From positions 1 through 26,477 of IMG/VR virus record IMGVR_UViG_3300037104_000147: a DNA stretch of 26,477 nucleotides. The stretch is one strand, 5' to 3'. The translations under genes were made by a program, and so were the position numbers. The notes below the pieces were generated by a model. The model saw nothing but the letters and a program-made list of their open reading frames with translations. It had not been told where the DNA came from and searched no databases. Below are positions 19,074 to 26,477 of this stretch, piece after piece. Numbering within the stretch: the first letter of the stretch is position 1; each line of letters begins with the position of its first letter. Source of the DNA: a virus.

Positions 19074-20948
19074 ATGAGCCAGCGAGAGACAGAGCAGAAG
19101 GTACGTGATGTTATCCGGTCCCTAGAGATAGGAGAAACGGGTGATACTTACGTACCTCGTTCTGTTGTTCTCGGTTATAACTTAGTGCCGCCGGATACGT
19201 TTAAAGACTCGGATGCTAAGAAAATAGCCTACAGAATGAACTCTCTAATGGATTTATACTACTTCAGCACAGTGGTTCTGGGTAAAAACCGCTACTCTAA
19301 AAACCCTGATAAGCGCCGTAACCTCCACTATCAGATGTGCCTCACTGTTATGAAAGATGGCCTCAAGGAAGGAATTGAGATACCTCGTGACCACTTCAAA
19401 TCAACAGTCTACTCTGAGTGCTTTCCGATTTGGCGGGCGCTACCTTTTGGTAAACAGGAAGAAGACCTGTTTACAAACGTTGGATACTCTGATCTGTACA
19501 TTGAGTGGATGCGCCGAACCCACTCCCAAGACATTCGCGTGCTCTTGGTCAGCGAAACAATCAAGAATGCTATCAAACTGGGAGTACGAATCAGCAACCA
19601 GTATGAGAACAACACGTTTTTCCGCTATCTCTTCAACGAGATAATGCCTACTGAGAAAGAGACGTGGACTAATGAGAGTATGTTCCAAAAAAGAACACAA
19701 GCTGGTCTTGCTCATGGTGGTGATGGTACTTTCGATTTTATTGGCGTTGGCGGTGCTCTCCAGTCTAGGCATTACGATGTGGTAGTACAAGATGATCTTG
19801 TAGGACGAGAAGCACGTAAAAGTGCCGTAGTGATGGCAGATACGATTGACTATCATCAAGTGCTCGTTGGAGCTACAGACAACAACCCTGATAATCCTGG
19901 GCGCGACTTTGATGAGATAGTCGTAGGTAATAGGTGGAGTCATGATGATCTCAATTCGCACATTAGACAGGAAGAACCTTACTTTAGCTGGACAACTCAT
20001 TCTGCACTTGGCGGTTGCTGCTCTTTACATCCCTTTGGTGAGCCTATTTTTCCTGAAGCCTTTACAAGGGAAAAGCTTTTACGTTGGAAACGTAGGTTGG
20101 GTTCTTATCATTTCAGTTGCCAGTTCCTTAATTACCCTATCGACCCTTCAAAAGCGCGTATTACAATGGGTGATCTCAGGTACTTTAACTTTGAAAAAGT
20201 TACCGGCGCACTTAGCATCCCGAAAGAAAGTAAGATAGCTACTAGGTTGTTTGATGTGTCACAGCCACAGCAGTATAGGATAGCGATTCGCCATCACGTA
20301 GCAGAAGGTGACGTAGAGAAGGATGTGTTTCCGCGTAATCTTCAACGTTATATGATAGTTGATCCCAATCACGGGGGCAGTCATCTTGGCCAAGAAATCG
20401 GAAAGAATGGACGCTGCCGCCATGCTGTTGCTATTACCGGAGTTAGTACCGATCCGCGTAGAGTCTATCTTCTTGACCAATGGGCAAAAGCTTGCTCGAT
20501 TAAAGAGTTTGTTAAACAGTTGTTTTTCCTAGCTGTTAAATGGAAGATACGTATTATACACGTTGAAGCTGTGGCGGCGCAGAAGTATCTTATCTATCAT
20601 CTCAACGAATTCGTCGAAGAGCACAAAGGAACTCGTCCAGAGTTGGCGGGTATCAGAGTTGAGGAACTCAAAAGCTCACAAGCAGCGGGAGCGAAACAGG
20701 AGAGAATTGAAAACTTTATCCCTGTTATAGAAGCGCATGAGCTTTGGCTTGATGTGAATAACTGCTCTGAGTTTAAAGAAGAAGCAGAAGCATACGGACA
20801 ACGTAAAGGTTTGATTGACTTACTAGATGTGCTCTCTTATGGACCGCAGGTTTGGAAGTTTCAGACTGTTTCTAAAGAGCATGTTGACGAATTTATGGCA
20901 AAGCAAATGGCGCAGTTTAGGAAGCGTATTGCTTCTGCGGTTGCCTAG
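19074..20948 (+). CDS. Terminase large subunit (packaging ATPase/nuclease)
   Basis: The 624-residue protein has the terminase Walker A variant PRDHFKST (104-111), coupling-region strand DIRVLLVSET, Walker B VVVQDD (D240/D241) and, in the C-terminal RNase H-like nuclease, MIVDPNHGG with D430, IRIIHVEAVAAQ and the late acidic DLLDVLSYG. It cuts concatemers and pumps DNA into proheads. The gene is preceded by A+T-rich sequence with no evident ribosome binding site, 25 bases after the upstream stop, which is unusual for this phage. The portal follows after two small membrane genes. Confidence 0.93.
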   Translation: MSQRETEQKVRDVIRSLEIGETGDTYVPRSVVLGYNLVPPDTFKDSDAKKIAYRMNSLMDLYYFSTVVLGKNRYSKNPDKRRNLHYQMCLTVMKDGLKEGIEIPRDHFKSTVYSECFPIWRALPFGKQEEDLFTNVGYSDLYIEWMRRTHSQDIRVLLVSETIKNAIKLGVRISNQYENNTFFRYLFNEIMPTEKETWTNESMFQKRTQAGLAHGGDGTFDFIGVGGALQSRHYDVVVQDDLVGREARKSAVVMADTIDYHQVLVGATDNNPDNPGRDFDEIVVGNRWSHDDLNSHIRQEEPYFSWTTHSALGGCCSLHPFGEPIFPEAFTREKLLRWKRRLGSYHFSCQFLNYPIDPSKARITMGDLRYFNFEKVTGALSIPKESKIATRLFDVSQPQQYRIAIRHHVAEGDVEKDVFPRNLQRYMIVDPNHGGSHLGQEIGKNGRCRHAVAITGVSTDPRRVYLLDQWAKACSIKEFVKQLFFLAVKWKIRIIHVEAVAAQKYLIYHLNEFVEEHKGTRPELAGIRVEELKSSQAAGAKQERIENFIPVIEAHELWLDVNNCSEFKEEAEAYGQRKGLIDLLDVLSYGPQVWKFQTVSKEHVDEFMAKQMAQFRKRIASAVA

Positions 20949-20957
20949 GGAGAAACA

Positions 20958-21188
20958 TTGACACTCACAGCGAAGGAAATTGAGAAGAGATTCGAAGAAC
21001 ATCACGAGAGAATGCATCTACTGGAGGTAGATATGTGGTTTGGTAAAGACCAGCAAAATCCTTCGGTAGTGACGAGATTATTGCTGATCGAGGAAGCTAT
21101 CTCTTCTCTCAAAACTATCAAATGGCTTCTTGTTGGTGCAGTAGCTACGGCGTTGTTTAACATCTTATCAACACATATTAAGTTTTAG
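20958..21188 (+). CDS. Small XhlA-like or holin-associated membrane protein, 76 aa
   Basis: I accept a TTG start at 20958 because GGGAGAAACA precedes it and the frame is full length from there. A charged helix (EIEKRFEEHHERMHLLEVDM) leads to a single C-terminal membrane segment (IKWLLVGAVATALFNILSTH). This layout resembles XhlA-type and other holin-accessory proteins. The next gene has holin-like segments, and the endolysin needs one or more such proteins. The family call is by layout only. Confidence 0.65.
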   Translation: MTLTAKEIEKRFEEHHERMHLLEVDMWFGKDQQNPSVVTRLLLIEEAISSLKTIKWLLVGAVATALFNILSTHIKF

Positions 21189-21200
21189 GAGTGGGAAAGT

Positions 21201-21467
21201 ATGAACTGGAAGACGTGGTTGTATTCTTTGGTTGCTGCTTCTATCGGAGGAGCCTCAAGTGCTGCTTTAAGTGCGTTTGCTATGCCTGATGTGTTTAATC
21301 TTTCACATCTTGGGTTGGTACACTTAGGCAAAGCGACTTTAATTGGAGGCTTACTTCCGGTGCTTACGCTTTTAAAGCAGTCGCCACTTCCTACTTCTTC
21401 AGTAACTGTTACTACAACGCAGACAGTAGAAAAAACTGGGGACACAGTAGTTAAGGAAACGGTCTAA
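21201..21467 (+). CDS. Putative holin-like membrane protein, 88 aa
   Basis: The start follows GGAGTGGGAAAGT. Two hydrophobic segments are visible, WLYSLVAASIGGASSAALSA (6-25) and ATLIGGLLPVLTLLKQ (49-64). LKQSPLPT at the end of the second is a phrase I recall from small phage membrane proteins. A polar Thr/Val-rich tail follows. Two segments with a short loop fit a class II holin that would release the GH24 endolysin. It could instead be a virion membrane protein. It ends just before the portal gene. Confidence 0.6.
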   Translation: MNWKTWLYSLVAASIGGASSAALSAFAMPDVFNLSHLGLVHLGKATLIGGLLPVLTLLKQSPLPTSSVTVTTTQTVEKTGDTVVKETV

Positions 21468-21468
21468 C

Positions 21469-23424
21469 ATGCCTTATCAACCGCCGACGTTAGTGACAAG
21501 CACGCTCATAGGGAAGGATAACTATGAGGATATTTGCACGTTTATAAAAGATCAGGTTGCGCATCTAGATCGGCGGTTGGATACTTTTAGAAAAGAGAAG
21601 CTTCCTGAGTATGTGAGACTCTACAAGGCGCGCCCGAAGAATGCTAACGTCGATTGGCCGTGGCCCGGCGCTGCTAATTTGGTGATTCCGATTATCGGAA
21701 CGTATTCTGATGAGCTTCTGAGCCGCGTAATGGGTGGAATTTGGATGTACGATCCACTTTGGGCGGCAACGATCTCAGGAGATATACCATCTAAAGATGG
21801 AGAAGAACTTAAACTTATTATTCAGAACTTCCTAATGGACATGGCGTATGCGCCGGATGAGCTTGATCTTTATAGAGTAGAGCAATCCTCTTTTCATAGC
21901 GCGATTAAGTACGGTACGGGTATGATCTACGCGCCGTATGAGTATGAAACAGAGTATCAGCGTGTGTATAAGAGCGGCGGTGAGTCAGATACGTCTGATG
22001 TTATATCGGTAGATGAAGAGTATACTAAGATAGACGGCCCCGCCCCTAGACTGATGCCGCTTAATCGTTGCGTGTTTGATCCTTCTGTCCCGAAGCTTGA
22101 AGATATGAAGATGCATGGTCATATCGAGTCGTTGAATGTATGGGATATTCAAGATTTAAAAGCGAAGTCGCCGTATTATAAGCAGGCGGATATAGACTTC
22201 CTGCTTAACAGCCCTGACGCGGCGCAAGAAACTGAGATGGAGATTGAGATTAATTCTCAGTTTGGGATTGACAGTAGCGGCATAGACACAGGCGCAGCGA
22301 GATGGTATATTTACAATCTCTGGTTCCAATTCCGTTGCGGCGGAAAAGCGTATTCTTTTAATGCGCGTTATCACAAACGTAGTGAGAGAATACTTTGGAT
22401 TACCTTCAACAACTATCCAAAGAACATGAAGCCATATCAGGACATGAAGCTGGCTTATGATGACGAATCCTACCTTGGAACGGGTTTCGCTGAGATGTTG
22501 CACATTGCCCAAAAAGAAGTCTCTAACAATAACAACTGGAGAACTAATAATCGTAATTATGCTATGCTCGGAGCATGGCGAATTGATCCAGAAAGCAAGC
22601 TTAGCTCCATGCTTGACATTTTTCCAGGAGTCGGAATACCTGCTAGGAAAGATGAAGTCGAGTATCTCAAGATCGGAGCTGACCTCGGTTATTCTGATGG
22701 ACCTGATCAGTTCCACATGGCAGTCGCCAAGGAGCGAGTAGGAGTTGATCCTGCTATGGGTGGAACGGGTGGAGGGATAGTAAATCCGAAGCGTGGAATT
22801 TACAGCGCCGCGGGTACGAGCATGGTTATGAGTCAGCAGAATAATAGGAATAACCTTCGCACAGGTGATATGCGCTCGGCGCATGTAAAGTTAGCGATGA
22901 AGTTCCTGACGATGTATTCGTCGTTTGGCATTGGAGATAAACTCAAGAAGTACGGCACACAGGCGGACAAGCTTAAGAAAGCTTTGCAGATGTATAAAGA
23001 GGGTACTCTTGGCTTGCGCTTACGGCCCGCGTCTGCTAGTGCGAACAAAGAACTCGATCGCCAGAATGATATTCTCCTGTCGGATAAGGTAGACAGGTTC
23101 TACGCGCAGGAAGCTCAGATGGTACAAGCCATCATGACTCAAGGTATAACGCCTGAGCTTCAAAAGCTTTATATGGATCAGCTACTCGGTGCAAGAGCAC
23201 TTATGAATACGCTCTTGCGTAACTTTAACAAAGATAATACTGAGACTGTCCTCCCGGATATTAGCGGTATTATTGAATCAGTACAGCAAGCTGCAAAAGC
23301 GGCAAGCGGAGTAGGAGCGGGAAATGGAAATCAAAACGGTGGGAGACCTAATCCCATACAGAGCGTCCCTCAAGGAGCTATGGGAGAAGGAGGAGTTCCA
23401 GCCAGTAGTGGCCCTGTTCAATAG
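21469..23424 (+). CDS. Portal protein
   Basis: This 651-residue protein has the size, position (after large terminase, before scaffold) and motifs of a portal: the N-terminal WPWPGAANLVIPIIGTYSDE, a long mixed middle with RLMPLNRCVFDPSVPK, the helical stem-like FLTMYSSFGIGDKLKKYG and a Gly/Asn/Pro-rich C-terminal tail. Portals form the dodecameric ring at one capsid vertex through which DNA is packaged and ejected. The start is one base after the upstream stop. Its last 101 bases overlap another gene in a different frame. Confidence 0.88.
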   Translation: MPYQPPTLVTSTLIGKDNYEDICTFIKDQVAHLDRRLDTFRKEKLPEYVRLYKARPKNANVDWPWPGAANLVIPIIGTYSDELLSRVMGGIWMYDPLWAATISGDIPSKDGEELKLIIQNFLMDMAYAPDELDLYRVEQSSFHSAIKYGTGMIYAPYEYETEYQRVYKSGGESDTSDVISVDEEYTKIDGPAPRLMPLNRCVFDPSVPKLEDMKMHGHIESLNVWDIQDLKAKSPYYKQADIDFLLNSPDAAQETEMEIEINSQFGIDSSGIDTGAARWYIYNLWFQFRCGGKAYSFNARYHKRSERILWITFNNYPKNMKPYQDMKLAYDDESYLGTGFAEMLHIAQKEVSNNNNWRTNNRNYAMLGAWRIDPESKLSSMLDIFPGVGIPARKDEVEYLKIGADLGYSDGPDQFHMAVAKERVGVDPAMGGTGGGIVNPKRGIYSAAGTSMVMSQQNNRNNLRTGDMRSAHVKLAMKFLTMYSSFGIGDKLKKYGTQADKLKKALQMYKEGTLGLRLRPASASANKELDRQNDILLSDKVDRFYAQEAQMVQAIMTQGITPELQKLYMDQLLGARALMNTLLRNFNKDNTETVLPDISGIIESVQQAAKAASGVGAGNGNQNGGRPNPIQSVPQGAMGEGGVPASSGPVQ

Positions 23425-23638
23425 TATGAAGGATGAGGCTATTACGGGTGTGAGGGCTTTGGAAATTCAAGAAGGTTTTGCTACGGGAGTTAGGGTTTCA
23501 CAACTTAAAACGCAGCTTAATCTGACTAACATGCTGTTGAATCTTCCAGCAGTTATTAAGGAAATTGAAGATCAACTTGAGCATAGGCAAGCTACACTTT
23601 TGAAAATGAAAGCCTCACAGGAAGGAGCGGAAATCTAA
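23324..23638 (+). CDS. Hypothetical head-module protein overlapping the portal gene, 104 aa
   Basis: The ATG at 23324 lies inside the portal gene behind AGGAGCGGGAA, an ideal ribosome binding site. The protein reads MEIKTVGDLIPYRASLKELW and includes a helical, charged C-terminal part (AVIKEIEDQLEHRQATLLKM). About 34 residues overlap the low-complexity portal tail. A later in-frame ATG (23427) lacks such a site. It may be a small head-assembly or scaffold helper. Stop and next start share TAATG, so expression is coupled to the scaffold-like gene. Confidence 0.7.
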   Translation: MEIKTVGDLIPYRASLKELWEKEEFQPVVALFNSMKDEAITGVRALEIQEGFATGVRVSQLKTQLNLTNMLLNLPAVIKEIEDQLEHRQATLLKMKASQEGAEI

Positions 23639-24360
23639 TGGCATTGTTTAAGTGGCAAAAGAAAACACAGGATGATGGAACTGAGACATTAGAGCTTCCT
23701 GATGATCTTGTGAAGAAGATTGAAAAAGGTGCAGAAGCTACTGTAAAGCTTGATAAGATCGAGCAGATGCTTGCGGATCAGAAGAGCGTGCAGGAAGCGG
23801 CTACGAAGGCTGTTAAGGATAAGGCCGATGCTGAAGCGGCGGCGGCAAGGAAGAAAGCTGAAGAAACTAATCAAGGAACGCTTGATGAGCAAGTAGAGTC
23901 TCTCATGCTTGAAGGGCGTACTAAGGAAGCTATCGAGCTTGCTACTAAGGGAAAGACTGATGCTTTGGCAAACGTCATTATGACTACCCGCGCGGATCAG
24001 ATTAAACGTGAAGTGTTTGAGGACGGAGATAAGTTCAAATACTATCACGGCCCTCTGAAGACTGAAATCGACTCCCTGCTTGAGAAACAGCCTCTTGCTT
24101 TCCGCCAAGACCCTGCTAACATTGAGAATGTCTACAACACAATCGTAGGCAAACATCATGGCGAGATTGTAGAAGGTAAGATCAAAAGTCGCTTTGCTGG
24201 TGGTAGTGGCTCAGGGCATACAAATACTAGTGGTGGTGCTGGAGACGAGAAAGAGCCTCCTGTTATCACTGATGATGTGCGTAAGGCCGCTAAAACTTTC
24301 GGTATGAAACCTGAGGAGTATGCGAAGATGCTCGTCGAAGAAGGGGTAGGGTACGTATAA
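23638..24360 (+). CDS. Probable scaffolding protein
   Basis: The 240-residue protein sits between portal and capsid genes. It is dominated by charged helices (LVKKIEKGAEATVKLDKIEQ, an Ala/Lys/Glu-rich stretch EAAAARKKAEET), followed by a Gly/Ser-rich linker (SGSGHTNTSGGAG) and a short helical C-terminus (TDDVRKAAKTFGMKPEEYAK). Coiled-coil character, polar composition, location and a short C-terminal binding helix all fit a capsid scaffold. The start overlaps the upstream stop. Position and composition carry this call. Confidence 0.7.
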   Translation: MALFKWQKKTQDDGTETLELPDDLVKKIEKGAEATVKLDKIEQMLADQKSVQEAATKAVKDKADAEAAAARKKAEETNQGTLDEQVESLMLEGRTKEAIELATKGKTDALANVIMTTRADQIKREVFEDGDKFKYYHGPLKTEIDSLLEKQPLAFRQDPANIENVYNTIVGKHHGEIVEGKIKSRFAGGSGSGHTNTSGGAGDEKEPPVITDDVRKAAKTFGMKPEEYAKMLVEEGVGYV

Positions 24361-24361
24361 A

Positions 24362-24958
24362 ATGCCTGAGATAACTCACAAAGATCAACCGAGCATTCCT
24401 GCTCCTGCGGTAGCTAAAGCAGTAGCCGACGCGGGTGTTACGACTTCTGATTTGGAGAAGCAAGTTAAGGCTATTCTCGCACAGCGTCACAAAGAAGCTG
24501 TTATAGCCGCCGCTCCGAAAGAACCAGATTGGGCTACTTTAACCGAAGCACAAGCTATGAACGCGGCGACATATATTCCTGTTATTGAGCATGATATTCC
24601 GGATTATATGAATATCAAGCTTAAGGATACGGAGTATATTCCCGTATGGGCCTCCCGCGATCAGCGGCGCTTAGGACAGCTTCTAGCCGAAGGTTATGAG
24701 TTTATAACCGAAGGCATGATGGCGGAGGGGTTTAAAATCCCACTGCTTTTCAATAGCGACAAGCAGTATGTCTATCAAGATGTTATTGCTATGCGTGTGC
24801 ATAAAAGAATCAGCTTCTCCAAAGCACGCAGGGCGCTTGAAGTTTCTAAAAAGCAACTTCAAAACAACAACCGAATTCCAAAAACCAAGGTTCAAATGGA
24901 AGACAATGAGATTGATTTTGACCTTGATAATGGTATGAAAGTCTACGATACTCGGTAG
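24362..24958 (+). CDS. Hypothetical head-region protein, 198 aa
   Basis: The start lies one base after the scaffold stop, so it is probably coupled to it; GAAGGGGTAGGG is 10 bases upstream. The protein has an Ala/Pro-rich N-terminus. A conserved-looking core follows (YIPVWASRDQRRLGQLLAEG, YQDVIAMRVHKRISFSKARR), with a basic helix and an acidic end (EDNEIDFDLDNG). I do not recognise the family. The location suggests an assembly or internal head protein. No motif shows enzymatic function. Confidence 0.72.
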   Translation: MPEITHKDQPSIPAPAVAKAVADAGVTTSDLEKQVKAILAQRHKEAVIAAAPKEPDWATLTEAQAMNAATYIPVIEHDIPDYMNIKLKDTEYIPVWASRDQRRLGQLLAEGYEFITEGMMAEGFKIPLLFNSDKQYVYQDVIAMRVHKRISFSKARRALEVSKKQLQNNNRIPKTKVQMEDNEIDFDLDNGMKVYDTR

Positions 24959-25008
24959 GGTGTGTGTCAAACGTCAACGCTGTATAACCTACGGAAGGAC
25001 AAAAGAAC

Positions 25009-25632
25009 ATGGCTGGAGCGAATCTTACATCGCATCTGCCGATTATGCAAGTGCAGGAGAAAGCGGGTACCACTCCGTTTACGAATGCGCAACCAGAAGC
25101 GGCAGGGCAGACATTTAAATCCGGCGCTCCTGTACAATTAAATGGCTCTGGCTTTGTACAGGAGTGGGACGGAACGACACACACTGCTGGGATTCTCGGT
25201 GTTGCTGAGAGTTTCGGTCTTAATCTAGGAAGTGCTGGTGCAGGTGCGCCGACTCCTCCTTTCGGTGGGATTACTGGTGTAGGTGCGATTCAGACGTATG
25301 GGAGTGTTATCAATCAGCCGAGTGCAGTTAACATCGCTCTTGGTACTCCTATCTCGGATGGTCGTACTCTTTATATGGAGCCGCGGGAAAGCACGATCTT
25401 CCAGGCTTTGTTTGACAACTCTGCTGGTACTGTCGCCGCGAATTATACTCCGACGCAAGCTGATATCGGTGTGGCGTATGGTATGACTCGTGACGCGAAT
25501 GGCTACTGGTATGTAGACAAGAACCTCACTGGTGCTAGCGCCGTTTGTCAGATCGTAGCACTTCCGCAAGGGAGTATCGTCAACGCACTTGTTAACTTCG
25601 TATTCCTCGCCGCAGCGGTGCAGGTAATCTAA
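25009..25632 (+). CDS. Probable capsid decoration or head-stabilising protein, 207 aa
   Basis: It starts behind GGAAGGACAAAAGAAC. The protein is Gly/Ala/Thr-rich with many beta-prone stretches: TFKSGAPVQLNGSGFVQEW, TAGILGVAESF, SAVNIALGTPISDGRTLYME and YGMTRDANGYWYVDKN. It lies directly before the major capsid gene, the classic place for a decoration protein, and its composition fits a virion surface protein. The sequence gives no direct family proof. It ends 18 bases before the capsid start. Confidence 0.65.
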   Translation: MAGANLTSHLPIMQVQEKAGTTPFTNAQPEAAGQTFKSGAPVQLNGSGFVQEWDGTTHTAGILGVAESFGLNLGSAGAGAPTPPFGGITGVGAIQTYGSVINQPSAVNIALGTPISDGRTLYMEPRESTIFQALFDNSAGTVAANYTPTQADIGVAYGMTRDANGYWYVDKNLTGASAVCQIVALPQGSIVNALVNFVFLAAAVQVI

Positions 25633-25650
25633 CTCGAAGGAGTCTTTTAA

Positions 25651-26477
25651 ATGCCTCAAGTACGAGCGAAATATCCTCAATTAATGCAGCCGGGGCTAAA
25701 GAAGATTTACTTCGATAGCCTCGACAACCAGCTTAAAGCTTCTGATTATCCGAAGGTTTTTAATGAAATGGATTCGGATAGTGAGTATGAGCAAGAGCTG
25801 GAAATGGCGGGCGTTACTGCTCTTTATGAGAAGCCCGAAGATGCTTCAACTGCTTATACAGAGATGAAGCAGGGCGGTTCAAAACGTGTGATTCATCTTA
25901 CGTATTCTTTGGGTATTCGAACATCCAAGGAATTGTATGATGATGACAAGTACGGTCTGATTAAAAAGGGACCGACGATTCTCGCACGTTCTGCTGCTTT
26001 CACGCAAGAGATGGTAGCTTGGAATGTATTCAATCTCGGCTTTACGTCCGCGGTTACTACGTTTGATGGGCTTTCTCTCTTTAACAATCAGCACGCACTG
26101 ATTGGCGGCGCGCAGGCTACGAATTTAGCACCGGGAATCGCTGGTGTTATTAGCGCGGCGGGTACTTATCCCAATCGTCCGGCAGTGGATGTGGATTTCT
26201 CAGTAGCAGGGCTTCAGCTTGCTACTAACCACGCCGCCCGTATGATTGATAACATGGGCTTCCCGATTCGTCTGCGCTGGACGAATCTCGTGACGCCACC
26301 GGAACTTCGGTTCCTTGTACGAGAGATTCTCGGATCTCCGGGCAAGCCTTATACTTCTGACAACACGATTAACTCGTTGCTGCCGGAGGATTATAAGAAC
26401 ATCGAAGTACCGTGGCTGAACAGTCCTAGCGCATGGTTCTTGATTGCGGATAAGAAAGATACTGCTCTCCAAGTTCT
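25651..26477 (+). CDS. Major capsid protein, 5' part (runs off the right edge)
   Basis: ATG 25651 follows GAAGGAGTCTTTTAA and the frame stays open to the window end, giving 275 residues. The protein reads MPQVRAKYPQLMQPGLKKIY, then IHLTYSLGIRTSKELYDDDK, FTQEMVAWNVFNLGF, the hallmark-like DGLSLFNNQHALIGGA and LRWTNLVTPPELRFLVREIL. This matches my memory of Mu gpT-like and related HK97-fold major heads, in which a GxxLFxxxHA loop is conserved. It has no N-terminal delta domain, consistent with a separate scaffold. The C-terminus is outside the window. Confidence 0.82.
   Translation, partial: MPQVRAKYPQLMQPGLKKIYFDSLDNQLKASDYPKVFNEMDSDSEYEQELEMAGVTALYEKPEDASTAYTEMKQGGSKRVIHLTYSLGIRTSKELYDDDKYGLIKKGPTILARSAAFTQEMVAWNVFNLGFTSAVTTFDGLSLFNNQHALIGGAQATNLAPGIAGVISAAGTYPNRPAVDVDFSVAGLQLATNHAARMIDNMGFPIRLRWTNLVTPPELRFLVREILGSPGKPYTSDNTINSLLPEDYKNIEVPWLNSPSAWFLIADKKDTALQV

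Noticed and set aside
22156-22884. 242-codon open frame on the minus strand inside the portal gene
   Set aside because: It is the reverse shadow of the well-supported portal gene, lacks a ribosome binding site and its composition (Arg/Ile/Ser-rich) is not protein-like.
1-26477. CRISPR array, insertion sequence, integrase or attachment site
   Set aside because: No regularly spaced direct repeats, no transposase or integrase motifs and no tRNA-like target were seen; the only mobile genes are the two HNH endonucleases.

Overview
The window is part of a tailed double-stranded DNA bacteriophage genome (Caudoviricetes). It carries terminase, portal, scaffold-like and capsid genes, a phage replication and recombination set, an endolysin, two HNH homing endonucleases, and very dense gene packing with AGGAG-type ribosome binding sites. 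Host and genus cannot be named from the sequence. Promoters resemble bacterial sigma70 sites and no phage RNA polymerase is visible here.

Layout: a control region at about 15.47-15.89 kb separates two divergent arms. The left arm (minus strand, 15.47 kb down to 1) begins with small unrecognised genes (10.5-15.5 kb). They are separated by unusually long, hairpin-rich spacers holding several good sigma70-like promoters. From 10.2 kb leftward the genes are packed with little or no spacing: a J-domain protein, a von Willebrand A protein, an FtsK/SpoIIIE-type DNA translocase, a GH24 endolysin, an HNH/ribbon-helix-helix fusion, a cross-brace zinc protein, a Cas4/RecB-like Fe-S nuclease, a Sak4-like RecA-fold ATPase, a DUF669-like putative ssDNA-binding protein, a second HNH endonuclease, and a UDG-like/3'-5' exonuclease protein that looks like the front half of a split family A DNA polymerase.

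The right arm (plus strand, 15.89 kb to the end) is the packaging and head module: a likely small terminase, several small proteins, the large terminase, two small membrane proteins that could be holin and partner, the portal, an out-of-frame overlapping gene, a scaffold-like protein, two further head-region proteins and the start of the major capsid gene, cut by the window edge.

The features I would look at first are non-coding. A roughly 400-bp imperfect inverted repeat (14164-14562) has an A+T-only tip and lies between a minus-strand terminator and a consensus-like promoter. Several 5' leaders carry long inverted repeats, stable tetraloop hairpins and mutually exclusive pairings (11204-11360, 12510-12637, 12935-13033). 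The divergent control region holds an array of ATGAGTAT half-sites, one pair of which forms a palindrome inside a promoter spacer. Among proteins, the J-domain / VWA / FtsK cluster and the in-frame HNH-RHH fusion stand out.
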